In this document: positions 7,423-16,435 of the stretch, one piece after another
Layout: every line of letters starts with the position of its first letter
Numbering within the stretch: position 1 is the first letter of the stretch
Source of the DNA: Lachnospiraceae bacterium
GTDB lineage: Bacteria; Bacillota; Clostridia; Lachnospirales; Lachnospiraceae
Assembly (NCBI GenBank): GCA_017428265.1
Contig: JAFRRD010000016.1
Coordinates: 1-44,201 of the forward strand
Direction: 5' to 3'
Length of the DNA: 44,201 nucleotides
The notes under the pieces: model-generated
Seen by the model: only the letters and a program-made list of their open reading frames with translations
Told to the model about the DNA's origin: nothing
The model's database searches: none
Translations under genes and position numbers: made by a program

Positions 7423-10400
7423 AAAAACGGATAATAGCAGTCATCCTGGCCTCGTTCATGCTTCTGAGCGTTACGGCGCTCCCGGTCCTGGCCGCGGAGA
7501 ATTCCCCGGCGGATCCTTTCCCCTTTGACAAGTATTCCGACAAGTATGTCAGGCTGTACAAAAGCGGCAGGATCGCGCACCATGACAATGTATCCTCCAT
7601 GGAGTATATTGCCGAAGGCGAGGCCTTTATCGAGGTCTACGAGAACGAATTCAATCCCAGCAGTAAAAACACCTTACGCGCCAGTCAGGGCGTGTTCATA
7701 AAATTCAGGAATATTCCCGGTCTTGATTACATCATTGGAAAAAACCCGTATTTCTATTATTCCATTGAGCTGTATGACGAAGCAGACAGGGCCAAACAGA
7801 TCGAGACCTGGGAAAAGCGGGCGGAAAGAGCAAAACTGTCCGAAGCCGCGCGGGCAACCGAGCAGTATCCCGACGGCGATATCTTTACCGAGGTCGTTTA
7901 TGAAAGCGGCGACGCCATCGTCACCGAGCTACGCTGGGACGATTATACCCTGTACAATATCCACGACCCTTCCGTTCTGACCGGCAGGATGCACTGCTTT
8001 GAAATGATCAGGCCCATCAAGGAGATCCCCGGTCTGTATATCTACATGGACATTGACAATCAGGAAAGCTTAAACAACTCCCACACGGAATTCGACGATG
8101 CGACCTTCGCGCTTCACGAGTCCTGGCGGGAAACGATGATGTCGATGGATTATATCCTGATCTGGAAAGACAATTTCCAGGAATATGACGAAAACGGCCG
8201 TGAGATCACGGAAAGCACGGCAGCCCGGGAAACAAAGGAAACAAAAGAAACTAAGGAAACCGCAGAGACCAAGCGGCACGAAAGCGTCACCCAGCATGCC
8301 CGGGAGGACACGGGTGAAGACAGCGGCGTCAGCATACCTGCCGTGATCGTGATCGGTGTGGGCAGTGCGGCCGCGGCGGTCGGCGCAGCAGCGGCGGCTT
8401 CGGGTTCCGGCAAAAAAGATGATGACGAGAGGAAGAAAAAGACGTACAAGATGTACGTCAAAAAGAATTTCGGCGACGCGCTGCGGCGCGGCGGGGATCC
8501 CGTAAGCGTCTGTGCCAGGATCGCTGAAATATATGAGGGCACGGAGCGCGACCGGGACGACCTGACCGCGGATATCTCCGTCTCCGGCAATGGCCTGACG
8601 ATCCACGGCGCTTCGCTTTCGGGCCGCTACTGCGAAACCAGCGTCAGCGTTCCTGCCGACAGCAAGGACGACAGAGCGACGGTGACCTTTACCTACACTG
8701 GCGAAGGCGGAACCTTCTCCAACAGCATCATCTTCCGGGTGTCCGACGGCCCGCAGCTGAAGTTCCTTGCGGAAACGGCGCCGGGCAGCGGAGAATACTA
8801 TCCTTATCACGAAAACTGCGGCATTGACGCCATCCACGGCGACGGTTTCACCTATGAAGAGCGCTTCCTGATCGAAGACGCGCCGGTGCTGCCGAAGACA
8901 CAGGACATCACCGCGGTCAATCCCGGCAAATTCGACGTGGAATTCGAAGCGACGCCCAATCCCGCCGTCTTTAAGATGAGCGTGAAAAACAACACCGAAG
9001 CGGAGGAGGAGCACGACATATTCGCCAGGCCGGAAGCCAGACAGTTTGAGATCCACGTGACCGTCGAAGGCGAAAAAGAACCGCTCAAGGGCTATGTGAC
9101 CGTAAATCTGTATCCGGAAGGGATCAGCGTACAGTCCCGCGATATCGGCACGAAGAACGGCGAAAAGTATGTGAGAGTCCAGGCCTACGAAAAGGATTAC
9201 GTGGGCGATCTCGATAAGAAATGGCAGGTCAGCGAGATGAAGCTCACACTGGCCGTCAGAGGTGATGATAAGGCAATCATCAACCCGACCGGAACGGAGT
9301 ACCGCATTGACAAGCTGAAAGGCTCCGGCGGCCGCGGCACCTGGGCCGACTGGGAGGAGTCGCTTGCTTCCAAGTACGAATACAAGGAATCCTGGGGCAT
9401 CTGGAACGACGATTTCGTCTATACCTTCGAACCGAACGCCAACCTCGTGGAACCCGACAACGGCTTCTTCCTGCTGCTTCTCCCCGTCGAGGCGGAGTAT
9501 GACGGCGGGACCTTCGCAGCCGAGGTTCCGATCCGCTTGAGAGGCCGGGATATCGACCCGATGGAGGCCTGGGAGAAGGAATACGCCAAGCTGAAAGAAC
9601 GGATCGAAAAGTTCTCTCTCCCGGACAACAAGGATCATTGGCTGAAAAAATTCGAAGAGATGGCGAACGATCCGAAGCCTTCGGTCGAGGAACTCCGTCT
9701 GACGAGCAAGTATGTGGTCCGCCAGTACATGCGTTACTGGACCATCGAGGGCATGAAGCACCGCGATGACGCCGAGATGTACGACGTCATCGTTAACTAC
9801 CTCGAGTGGGCGAAGTTCTTCGGCGACGTGGCCTTCTCGATTCTGGTCGATCTGTACGCGGGGCCTCTGGCGGAAGCGCTGATCTCCCCGGCGAAGGATT
9901 TCTTTACCGGCGCGATCGGCGAAGTGATCGCGGCCTGGAACTACGGGCAGGAGATCGACGTCGACAAGTTCGAATTCTCCAAGAACCTTGCCGCGGCCGG
10001 CGACAACCTCGTTTCCGGTGCGATCGATATCACGAACTGGAAAATGGCGGCGGCGACGCTGGGCTGTTATTTCGCCTATGCCTCGATCAAGAATTTCATT
10101 CTGACACTGCGTGAGGAAGACAAATTCGATATTTACGGCGCACTGGTCAAGGGCTTTTCGGACATGACCTCGCAGGCGCTCAAGGCGGCGGCCAAACAGC
10201 TGTTCAGCGCCTGGCTGAAGAACTGCAGCAAGTTCCGGAGCAAGGTCAGCCAGTTCTGCGGCAAGTTCGTGACCAAGCATCTCGGCGAAGGCAAGTTCCT
10301 GGATATGAGAAACATGGACGGACTCGTGAAAGACGATATCCTGCGCAAGAACGTTGACGCCCTCTTCGGCCTTGCGGTCGACAAGCTGATGGAAGTCGCC

Positions 10401-10661
10401 GGGAATGTCCATGACAAGATCGTCGAATCCCAGACCGGCTTTGAATTCGATGAGAACGGCCACGTCATCGCCACCTTCTACTTCGACGTGCTTGACAAGC
10501 ATTACCTCTGCTCTTTGGATATGACTGAGGCGCTCACGAATGCCGGTGATTTCATGACCGGCGGACTGTTCTCGTTCGTCTATGACCAGATCTTCGGAAA
10601 TGTTCCGTCCGCCGAGGCTATCGTTACATTCCCGAAAGATCCGCCGCTTCCGAAGAATTAA
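7419..10661 (+). CDS. Large signal-peptide-bearing membrane protein, function unknown
   Basis: A protein of 1080 residues, not recognised as any named family. A signal peptide spans about 1-26 (KKR start, hydrophobic core, VLA-AE cleavage site). The N-terminal domain (27-265) is followed by a short TKE-rich repeat (TKETKETKETAETK, about 270-284) and a second hydrophobic segment near 306-330 rich in Ala and Gly, flanked by GKKDDDERKKK. The C-terminal 740 residues contain beta-rich regions (about 385-450, 550-640) and a helical tail (about 720-1000). If the basic cluster obeys the positive-inside rule, the N-terminal domain is outside the cell and the large C-terminal part inside. Coupled to the zinc-ribbon gene by a 4-base overlap, and ended by a strong terminator at 10691. 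A shared membrane-complex role is inferred only from coupling. Confidence 0.7.
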   Translation: MKKRIIAVILASFMLLSVTALPVLAAENSPADPFPFDKYSDKYVRLYKSGRIAHHDNVSSMEYIAEGEAFIEVYENEFNPSSKNTLRASQGVFIKFRNIPGLDYIIGKNPYFYYSIELYDEADRAKQIETWEKRAERAKLSEAARATEQYPDGDIFTEVVYESGDAIVTELRWDDYTLYNIHDPSVLTGRMHCFEMIRPIKEIPGLYIYMDIDNQESLNNSHTEFDDATFALHESWRETMMSMDYILIWKDNFQEYDENGREITESTAARETKETKETKETAETKRHESVTQHAREDTGEDSGVSIPAVIVIGVGSAAAAVGAAAAASGSGKKDDDERKKKTYKMYVKKNFGDALRRGGDPVSVCARIAEIYEGTERDRDDLTADISVSGNGLTIHGASLSGRYCETSVSVPADSKDDRATVTFTYTGEGGTFSNSIIFRVSDGPQLKFLAETAPGSGEYYPYHENCGIDAIHGDGFTYEERFLIEDAPVLPKTQDITAVNPGKFDVEFEATPNPAVFKMSVKNNTEAEEEHDIFARPEARQFEIHVTVEGEKEPLKGYVTVNLYPEGISVQSRDIGTKNGEKYVRVQAYEKDYVGDLDKKWQVSEMKLTLAVRGDDKAIINPTGTEYRIDKLKGSGGRGTWADWEESLASKYEYKESWGIWNDDFVYTFEPNANLVEPDNGFFLLLLPVEAEYDGGTFAAEVPIRLRGRDIDPMEAWEKEYAKLKERIEKFSLPDNKDHWLKKFEEMANDPKPSVEELRLTSKYVVRQYMRYWTIEGMKHRDDAEMYDVIVNYLEWAKFFGDVAFSILVDLYAGPLAEALISPAKDFFTGAIGEVIAAWNYGQEIDVDKFEFSKNLAAAGDNLVSGAIDITNWKMAAATLGCYFAYASIKNFILTLREEDKFDIYGALVKGFSDMTSQALKAAAKQLFSAWLKNCSKFRSKVSQFCGKFVTKHLGEGKFLDMRNMDGLVKDDILRKNVDALFGLAVDKLMEVAGNVHDKIVESQTGFEFDENGHVIATFYFDVLDKHYLCSLDMTEALTNAGDFMTGGLFSFVYDQIFGNVPSAEAIVTFPKDPPLPKN

Positions 10662-10683
10662 GTGATGCGGAAAAACAAATGAC

Positions 10684-10716
10684 AAAAAAAGGACTGTGTC
10701 CGCACAGTCCTTTTTT
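10684..10716. terminator. Bidirectional intrinsic terminator between convergent operons
   Basis: GGACTGTG (10691-10698), loop TCCG, CACAGTCC (10703-10710), with an A-run before and a T-run after. It serves the 1080-residue protein gene on + and the GH2 gene on -. Confidence 0.92.
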
Positions 10717-10732
10717 GATATCCCGGCCTTTC

Positions 10733-12439
10733 TTACTGCTGCTTCACCGCCTCCGTCAGCAGCGGGGCGATGTCGGCAAATTCCCCGGGTGTGATCTTGG
10801 CCTTTTTTCTATCGTAGGTGAGAAGCCCGTTCGTCTCCTCTTCCACGTCCGAGACCTGCGTATAGACTGCGCCGCAGAGCCCCTGCGGGATGAGCGGCAG
10901 GATCTGCTCCAGGTAGAGCGTGCGCAGGTCCTTTACGAAAGTTTCCCGTGTCTTGCAGATCTTATAGCCGTAGACCTTGTCCGGAACCGCGCTGTGCTCC
11001 GGGATCTGATAAACGTAGCCGCCGAATTCGGAAAGGAGGAAGGGTCTTTCACTTTCCACCGGCTTCACCTTCTTAAAGTAGACGTGACGGCTCGTGACGT
11101 CGCTTTCCTTCTGTTCAAACCAGCCGGACGCCGCATCGACGAAGCGGTCCGGATCGAGTTTCTTCAGCCGCTCATACACGCCGTCGGCATCGAACTGGCC
11201 CCAGCCCTCGTTGAACGCCGTCCAGAGCGCGATCGACGGATGGCTGCCGAGATGCCGCACCGTTTCTTCCATCGCGGCCAGGAAATTCTCGCGGGCCGCG
11301 GCGCTCACGGGACTCTTTTTATCCGAGATCTTCAGCCCTGCCGTCGCCAGCGCGGTATCGCGCAGGAAGCTGTAGTCCCCGCAGTTCACCATGTCCTGGA
11401 AGACGACCATCCCCAGCCGGTCGCAGTCGTAGTAGAACTGCTCCGGCTCGATCTTGATGTGCTTGCGCAGGGTGTTGAAGCCGAGCGCCTTCATCCGGCG
11501 TATGTCCCGTTCATACTCCCGCGGCGACGGCGCGGTGTAGATCCCGTCGGAAAAATAGCCCTGGTCCAGCAGGCCGTTGAAGAAGTACGGCTCGCCGTTC
11601 AGGCAGAGGCGCGGGATGCCGTTCACTTCCTTGGTGGAGAAGCGCCGCAGGGCAAAATAGGACGAAACCTCGTCTTCGCCCGCCTTCAGCGTGAAGCGGT
11701 AAAGATACGGGTCCTCCGGGCTCCAGACATGCGGATACGGCGGCACGATCCGGGCTTCGCCGTTCTTCAGGGCACAAGTCAGCAGCAAAGCGCCGCCGTT
11801 TTCACTCTCCCTTGCCACTTCGATCACGCCGTCTGAAACGCCTTCCGCGCGGATCGACGCACTGCATTCATCCGTATGGATCACCAGGCGCCGGATATAC
11901 GTCTCCGGCACGCTTTCCAGCCAGACCGTCTGCCAGATCCCGGAGACCGGCGTGTACCACATGCCCCCGCGGTCGCGTTTCTGCTTGCCCCAGGGAAGGT
12001 CGTGATTGAGGTCGTCGCGGACCTTCACGAAGAGCTCGTTCTCAGCGTCCGGCCGCACGAGTTCCGTGATATCAAAGGAAAACGGCAGGTACCCGCCCGT
12101 GTGCGAACCGGCTTTCACACCGTTCACGAACACTTCCGCGATCTGATCCACGGCCCCGAAATACAGCAGAAGCCGCCTGCCCTCAAGCGGCAGGCTGACC
12201 ATGAATTCTCTCCGGTAACAGAACAGCGTCCCTTCGGGGAAAGTCCTTCCGATCCGCGAGAGCAGGCTTTCCGGGCAGAACGGCACGAGGATCTGTTCCT
12301 TCAGCCGCTCCGGATCTGTCCCGAACGCCCACAGGCCGTTCAGGTTCTGCCAGTTTTCACGCACCATCTGCGGGCGCGGATAAGCGTCCCATTTCCGGCC
12401 GCCGGTCTTCTCACCGGCTTCGGTATACAAAGGTCTCAT
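10733..12439 (-). CDS. Glycoside hydrolase family 2 enzyme (beta-galactosidase/glucuronidase type)
   Basis: 568 residues with the three core domains of GH2: a jelly-roll sugar-binding domain (about 20-170, including YRREF and GYLPFSFDIT), an immunoglobulin-like domain (about 175-270) and a TIM barrel (about 275-560). The acid/base Glu sits in the NEGWGQ motif near residue 409. The nucleophile Glu is probably in LLSEFGGY near 470. No signal peptide is evident, so it should act in the cytosol on imported oligosaccharides or glycosides. It is shorter than typical LacZ and near the size of beta-glucuronidases; substrate cannot be read from sequence. It follows the deacylase gene by 12 bases with GAGGGA as ribosome binding site, so both are probably co-transcribed. 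Confidence 0.88.
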   Translation of the reverse strand: MRPLYTEAGEKTGGRKWDAYPRPQMVRENWQNLNGLWAFGTDPERLKEQILVPFCPESLLSRIGRTFPEGTLFCYRREFMVSLPLEGRRLLLYFGAVDQIAEVFVNGVKAGSHTGGYLPFSFDITELVRPDAENELFVKVRDDLNHDLPWGKQKRDRGGMWYTPVSGIWQTVWLESVPETYIRRLVIHTDECSASIRAEGVSDGVIEVARESENGGALLLTCALKNGEARIVPPYPHVWSPEDPYLYRFTLKAGEDEVSSYFALRRFSTKEVNGIPRLCLNGEPYFFNGLLDQGYFSDGIYTAPSPREYERDIRRMKALGFNTLRKHIKIEPEQFYYDCDRLGMVVFQDMVNCGDYSFLRDTALATAGLKISDKKSPVSAAARENFLAAMEETVRHLGSHPSIALWTAFNEGWGQFDADGVYERLKKLDPDRFVDAASGWFEQKESDVTSRHVYFKKVKPVESERPFLLSEFGGYVYQIPEHSAVPDKVYGYKICKTRETFVKDLRTLYLEQILPLIPQGLCGAVYTQVSDVEEETNGLLTYDRKKAKITPGEFADIAPLLTEAVKQQ

Positions 12440-12451
12440 ACTTAGTCCCTC

Positions 12452-14041
12452 TCAGTCTCTTCCGCAAAGAAGCGCCCGGCCGGGCCGCGCGTCCGTGATC
12501 TGGCCATGGTCCACGATCAGTTCGCCGCGTACAAAAACATATTCGATGCCTTCGGGCTTCTGCATAGGCTCGGTAAAGGTCGAGCGGTCCCGCACCCGCT
12601 CAGGATCGAAGACCGTCACGTCGGCGATCTTCTTTTCCTCCAGCGTACCTAGCGTTTTCAGCCCCATCATCTGCGCCGGCAGGCCGGTCATTTTCCAGAT
12701 GACGGTCTCAAGCGGGAGGAGTTTTTCGTCCCGCGCCCAGGCCAGCGCGTGCGGGAAGGTGGAAAAACAGCGCGGATAGAGTTTGTCCTTCGTGATCTCC
12801 GGGTCGCAGGACAGGTTGTAGCCGTCGCTGATGACGGCGATGTCCGGCCGCGAAAAGACCTCACGGACCACCTTTTCGTCCTGCGCGAAGGTGATGATGA
12901 AGACCTCCGGGCCGCAGAGCGTGAGGATCTGCATGATCGCGTGCAGCGGGTCGGTCCCGAGTTCTTCTGCGATCTCGCCGATGAATTTGCCTTCCCAGTC
13001 GGGCCTGAAGCCCCTTGTCGAGCAGACCATGACGCCGTTCGCGCCGCCGCGCGTTTCGAACTTGACCGAAGTCTCCCGGAGCAGCCGCTCGTCCGGACGG
13101 AGGACCGTCTGCAGCATGGCTTCGATCCCGCCGTCGTGCGCCCAGTGCGGCAGCAGGGCGGACAGCGCCAGCGCCGAAGCGGTGTAGGGATACTGGTCGC
13201 AGCTCACGCGCAGGCCCTGCGCATTTGCCTCATCGATCAGCCGCATTTCCTCCGGAAAAAGCTTCCAGTTCGGCTTCTGCATGACCTTAAGGTGCGAGAT
13301 CTGCACATGTACACCGGTCTTTTCCGCGATGCCGATCATCTCCCGGACGCTGTCCAGAACGCCTGCGCCCTCGTCGCGCATGTGTACCGTGAGCAGGCGG
13401 TCATGGCGCGCCAGCACGCGGGCGAGCGTCTCCAGTTCCTCCGGCGGTGCGAAGCAGCTGGGCGGATAGGCAAGCCCGAGGGACATGCCGAAGGCGCCGT
13501 CAAGGAGTTCCTGCTCCAGCAGTTCTTCCATCCGGCGCATCTCTTCTCCCGTCGCCGGGCGGTCCTCAAAGCCCATCACGGCGCCGCGCAAAGTCCCGTG
13601 CCCGACCAGCATGCCGTAGTTCGTGGACATCGGATGCGCTTCGAGGTGCCGCGCGTAGGCCGCGGTCGAATAGGTCGTGATCTTCGTCCCGAGCATCGGG
13701 ATCTCCAGCTCGGCGGCGCAGTAATTTTCGATCTCCTCACGTCTTTCGTCATTGCAGGGCAGGATGGAAATACCGCAGTTACCGCAGAGTTCGCTGGTCG
13801 CACCCTGGTAGAGCTTGCTTTCGGGCAGATACGGCACCAGCGGGCAGATGTCCGAATGCGAATGGATATCGATAAAGCCGGGGCAGACGACGAGGCCGTC
13901 CACGCCGAGGATCTCGTCCGCCTCGGCGCCGGCTTCCGGGAAATATACGAGGCCGTCCTTCATGCCCAGGTCGGCTTTCCGAGGCGGCGCACCGGTCCCG
14001 TCCACGACCGTGCCGCCCCTGAGGATCCGGTCATATCTCAT
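12452..14041 (-). CDS. N-acyl-D-amino-acid deacylase (D-aminoacylase family amidohydrolase)
   Basis: 529 residues of the amidohydrolase superfamily. The N-terminal beta-sandwich carries DxIIxGGTVVDGTG-like sequence and leads into the metal motif GFIDIHSHSD near residues 54-62. Downstream motifs typical of D-aminoacylases are HMRDEG, QISHLKVM, CDQYPYTAS and the late VISDGYN. The enzyme removes acyl groups from N-acyl-D-amino acids, or acts on related D-amino-acid conjugates, using zinc. The start is the ATG at 14041 with AAGGAG 7 bases upstream; the ATG at 14059 is rejected. Transcription starts from a promoter back to back with that of pcrA. Pairing with a GH2 glycosidase suggests scavenging of conjugated or wall-derived compounds, an inference. 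Confidence 0.87.
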   Translation of the reverse strand: MRYDRILRGGTVVDGTGAPPRKADLGMKDGLVYFPEAGAEADEILGVDGLVVCPGFIDIHSHSDICPLVPYLPESKLYQGATSELCGNCGISILPCNDERREEIENYCAAELEIPMLGTKITTYSTAAYARHLEAHPMSTNYGMLVGHGTLRGAVMGFEDRPATGEEMRRMEELLEQELLDGAFGMSLGLAYPPSCFAPPEELETLARVLARHDRLLTVHMRDEGAGVLDSVREMIGIAEKTGVHVQISHLKVMQKPNWKLFPEEMRLIDEANAQGLRVSCDQYPYTASALALSALLPHWAHDGGIEAMLQTVLRPDERLLRETSVKFETRGGANGVMVCSTRGFRPDWEGKFIGEIAEELGTDPLHAIMQILTLCGPEVFIITFAQDEKVVREVFSRPDIAVISDGYNLSCDPEITKDKLYPRCFSTFPHALAWARDEKLLPLETVIWKMTGLPAQMMGLKTLGTLEEKKIADVTVFDPERVRDRSTFTEPMQKPEGIEYVFVRGELIVDHGQITDARPGRALLCGRD

Positions 14042-14077
14042 GGCTGATCTCCTTGTCACGAAACTGTTTCTGCCTTG

Positions 14078-14107
14078 ATTTTACCGCCGGAGCGCCCTCC
14101 GTGTCAA
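14078..14107 (-). promoter_or_regulatory. Promoter of the deacylase-GH2 operon
   Basis: On the - strand TTGACA (complement of 14102-14107), an 18-base spacer and TAAAAT (complement of 14078-14083). The -35 box is perfect. It lies two bases from the opposing -35 box of pcrA. Confidence 0.75.
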
Positions 14108-14109
14108 TC

Positions 14110-14138
14110 TTGACAAAAGGCCCGCATTCCTGTAAAAT
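14110..14138 (+). promoter_or_regulatory. Promoter of the PcrA/UvrD helicase gene
   Basis: TTGACA (14110-14115), a 17-base spacer and TAAAAT (14133-14138). With the divergent box it forms the dyad TGTCAA-TC-TTGACA. Confidence 0.8.
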
Positions 14139-14213
14139 CGATTCGAACAGACATTCGAAACCCGCACACCGCACGGCGCCATGCCGTTTTCCGCAGCCAT
14201 AAAGGAGCATCTC

Positions 14214-16373
14214 ATGGAAGAATATTTAAAAGGACTCAATCTGCCGCAGTTTGAGGCGGTCACGACCACCGAGGGGTACGTGCGCGTCGTCGCCGGCGCC
14301 GGCTCGGGCAAGACTCGCGCGCTCGCGGCCCGCTTCGCCTATCTCGTGCGCGAGATGGGGATCCTGCCCTCGAACATCCTCTGCGTCACCTTCACGAACA
14401 AGGCCGCCGGGGAGATGAAGCGCCGCATCCACAACCTTACCGGCGACAATGACACCGGCTACGTCAACACCTTCCACGGCTTCTGCGTGTCCATCCTGCA
14501 GGAGGATTCCTATGCGGTGCAGTACCCGCGGAGCTTCCTCGTGCTGGACAATTCCGACATCGACGACCTGCTCCGGATCATTTACGAGGAGCGCGGCCTC
14601 ATGATGAAGGACATGACCTTCAAAGACGCCCGCGACATGTTCGAGATCCGCAAATGCCTCACCGAGCCGGGCTACTACCTCGACATGCTGAACCTCTCCC
14701 TCGACGAGCTGAAGCTGAAATACGAGAACGCCACAGAAGTCCGCGACATCCTCTTCTACGGCTATCTCTACCAGGAACGCAAATGCTTCGGCCTCGACTA
14801 CAACGACCTGATCATCTTCTCGCTGTACATCTTCGAGACCCATCCGGACATCGCGAAAAAATGGCAGGAGCGCCTCGAATACATCATGATCGACGAGTTC
14901 CAGGATATCGACGCGCTGCAGATCCGCCTGATGGAAGTCCTACAGGGCTATCACAAAAACCTCTTCATCGTGGGCGATCCGGACCAGACCATTTACACCT
15001 GGCGCGGTGCGAACGTGAAATACCTCCTGGATTTCGACAAGCAGTTCCCGGGCACGAAGACCATTTTCATGAACGACAACTACCGCTCAACGCCCGAGAT
15101 CCTGCAGACCGTGAACTCCCTGATCGAGAAGAACAACAACCGGCTGCGCAAGGACCTGATCGCGCATCAGGAAAACGGGCCGATGGTCCGCGCGAACCTC
15201 TGCGAGAACGCCGAGGAAGAGGCCAAATGGGTCGCCGAGCGCATCCGGGAACTGAAGAAAAAGCTCGGCGTGAAATATAAGGACATGACGATCCTCTACC
15301 GCTCGCATTACCTGACCCGCAGCATCGAATCCGAGCTGATGGACCGGAAGATTCCCTACACGATCTACAGCGGCGTGGCCTTCTTCGACCGCGCCGAAGT
15401 GAAGGATGCGCTCTCCTACCTGCGCATGATCGCAGCGCAGGATGACCTCTCCTTCCGCCGCGTGGCCAACCAACCGAAGCGGAACCTGGGGATCAAGCGG
15501 ATGAAATACCTGCGGGAGACTGCGGCAGCCGAGGGCAAGACGCTCTGGCAAACGCTCCTTGCCCACCGCGAAGATCCGATTTTCAGGGGCACGAAGGCCG
15601 AGGAATTCATCAAGCTCATCGAGCGCTTCATGAAGCTCGCGGAAAAGATGCCGGTCTCGAAACTCTTTACCGAGATCCTGGCGGCCTCGGGCTACGAAGC
15701 CATGCTGCGGACCGAAGGCGACCAGGTGCGGCTCGACAACATCGCCGAACTTAAGCAGACCATCCTGCAGTACGAGATCAGCTGCGGCGAGGAGGCGGCC
15801 CTGCCCGATTTCCTAGCACACATCGCCCTCTTTACCGAGGCGGATGCGATCGACGAAGCCGACAAAGTGAAGCTCATGACCGTCCACGCCGCGAAGGGTC
15901 TGGAATTCCCCTACGTCTTCCTGATCGGGCTGAATGAAGGCGTCTTCCCGGCCAAGCGGACCGATTCCTTCGAGGGCATGGAGGAGGAGCGGCGCCTGTG
16001 CTTCGTCGCGATGACCCGCGCGCAGAAAGCCCTGTTTTTAAGCGGCACCGAGGGCCGGACCTTCGACGGTGCGCCGAAATACATGTCCCGCTTCCTGCTG
16101 GACATCGAGCCCGGGCTCGTCGCCTACGACAGCGACCCGCGCGAGGAACTCGTCAAGCTCAGCCGCGAATATGCCGAAGCCTACAATAAGACGCTGTCCG
16201 CGAAGAGCGCCGCACCCGACTTCCACGTGGGCGACCGCGTGAAACACGCCATCATGGGCGAGGGCGTCATCAAGGACGTCGACATGAAGAAGAACGCCTA
16301 CATCGTCCAGTTCGCAGAGCTGAAGACACCCCGCGCGATATCGTTCAGAGCAAAGCTGGAGAGGATGAAATAA
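14214..16373 (+). CDS. pcrA: ATP-dependent DNA helicase, UvrD/PcrA type
   Basis: 719 residues with the full set of superfamily 1A helicase motifs. Walker A AGAGSGKT lies near 27-34, motif Ia FTNKAAGEM near 60, motif II DEFQD near 226-230, and motif III GDPDQTIYTWRGAN near 252. Motif V TVHAAKGLEFP lies near 556 and motif VI FVAMTRAQ near 597. The C-terminal 50 residues (VGDRVKHAIMGEGVI...) match the Tudor-like tail that binds RNA polymerase in PcrA/UvrD. The protein unwinds DNA in nucleotide excision repair, replication restart and transcription-coupled repair. The start is the ATG at 14214, with AAAGGAG 6 bases before it. Monocistronic, with its own promoter and terminator. Confidence 0.94.
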   Translation: MEEYLKGLNLPQFEAVTTTEGYVRVVAGAGSGKTRALAARFAYLVREMGILPSNILCVTFTNKAAGEMKRRIHNLTGDNDTGYVNTFHGFCVSILQEDSYAVQYPRSFLVLDNSDIDDLLRIIYEERGLMMKDMTFKDARDMFEIRKCLTEPGYYLDMLNLSLDELKLKYENATEVRDILFYGYLYQERKCFGLDYNDLIIFSLYIFETHPDIAKKWQERLEYIMIDEFQDIDALQIRLMEVLQGYHKNLFIVGDPDQTIYTWRGANVKYLLDFDKQFPGTKTIFMNDNYRSTPEILQTVNSLIEKNNNRLRKDLIAHQENGPMVRANLCENAEEEAKWVAERIRELKKKLGVKYKDMTILYRSHYLTRSIESELMDRKIPYTIYSGVAFFDRAEVKDALSYLRMIAAQDDLSFRRVANQPKRNLGIKRMKYLRETAAAEGKTLWQTLLAHREDPIFRGTKAEEFIKLIERFMKLAEKMPVSKLFTEILAASGYEAMLRTEGDQVRLDNIAELKQTILQYEISCGEEAALPDFLAHIALFTEADAIDEADKVKLMTVHAAKGLEFPYVFLIGLNEGVFPAKRTDSFEGMEEERRLCFVAMTRAQKALFLSGTEGRTFDGAPKYMSRFLLDIEPGLVAYDSDPREELVKLSREYAEAYNKTLSAKSAAPDFHVGDRVKHAIMGEGVIKDVDMKKNAYIVQFAELKTPRAISFRAKLERMK

Positions 16374-16390
16374 CCCGTAAACAAAACAAG

Positions 16391-16424
16391 AAAGCGGCTG
16401 CCGCACGGCAGCCGCTCTTTCTTA
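16391..16424. terminator. Bidirectional intrinsic terminator
   Basis: AGCGGCTGCCG (16393-16403), loop CA, CGGCAGCCGCT (16406-16416), then TTTCTT; AAG-rich sequence on the other side. It lies between the convergent pcrA and YdcF-like genes. Confidence 0.85.
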
Positions 16425-16435
16425 ATTATTTTGTC

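Noticed and set aside
8070-10685. 871-codon open frame on -
   Set aside because: Antisense to the 1080-residue gene, which has a signal peptide, a good coupled start and the terminator. The antisense product has no family features.
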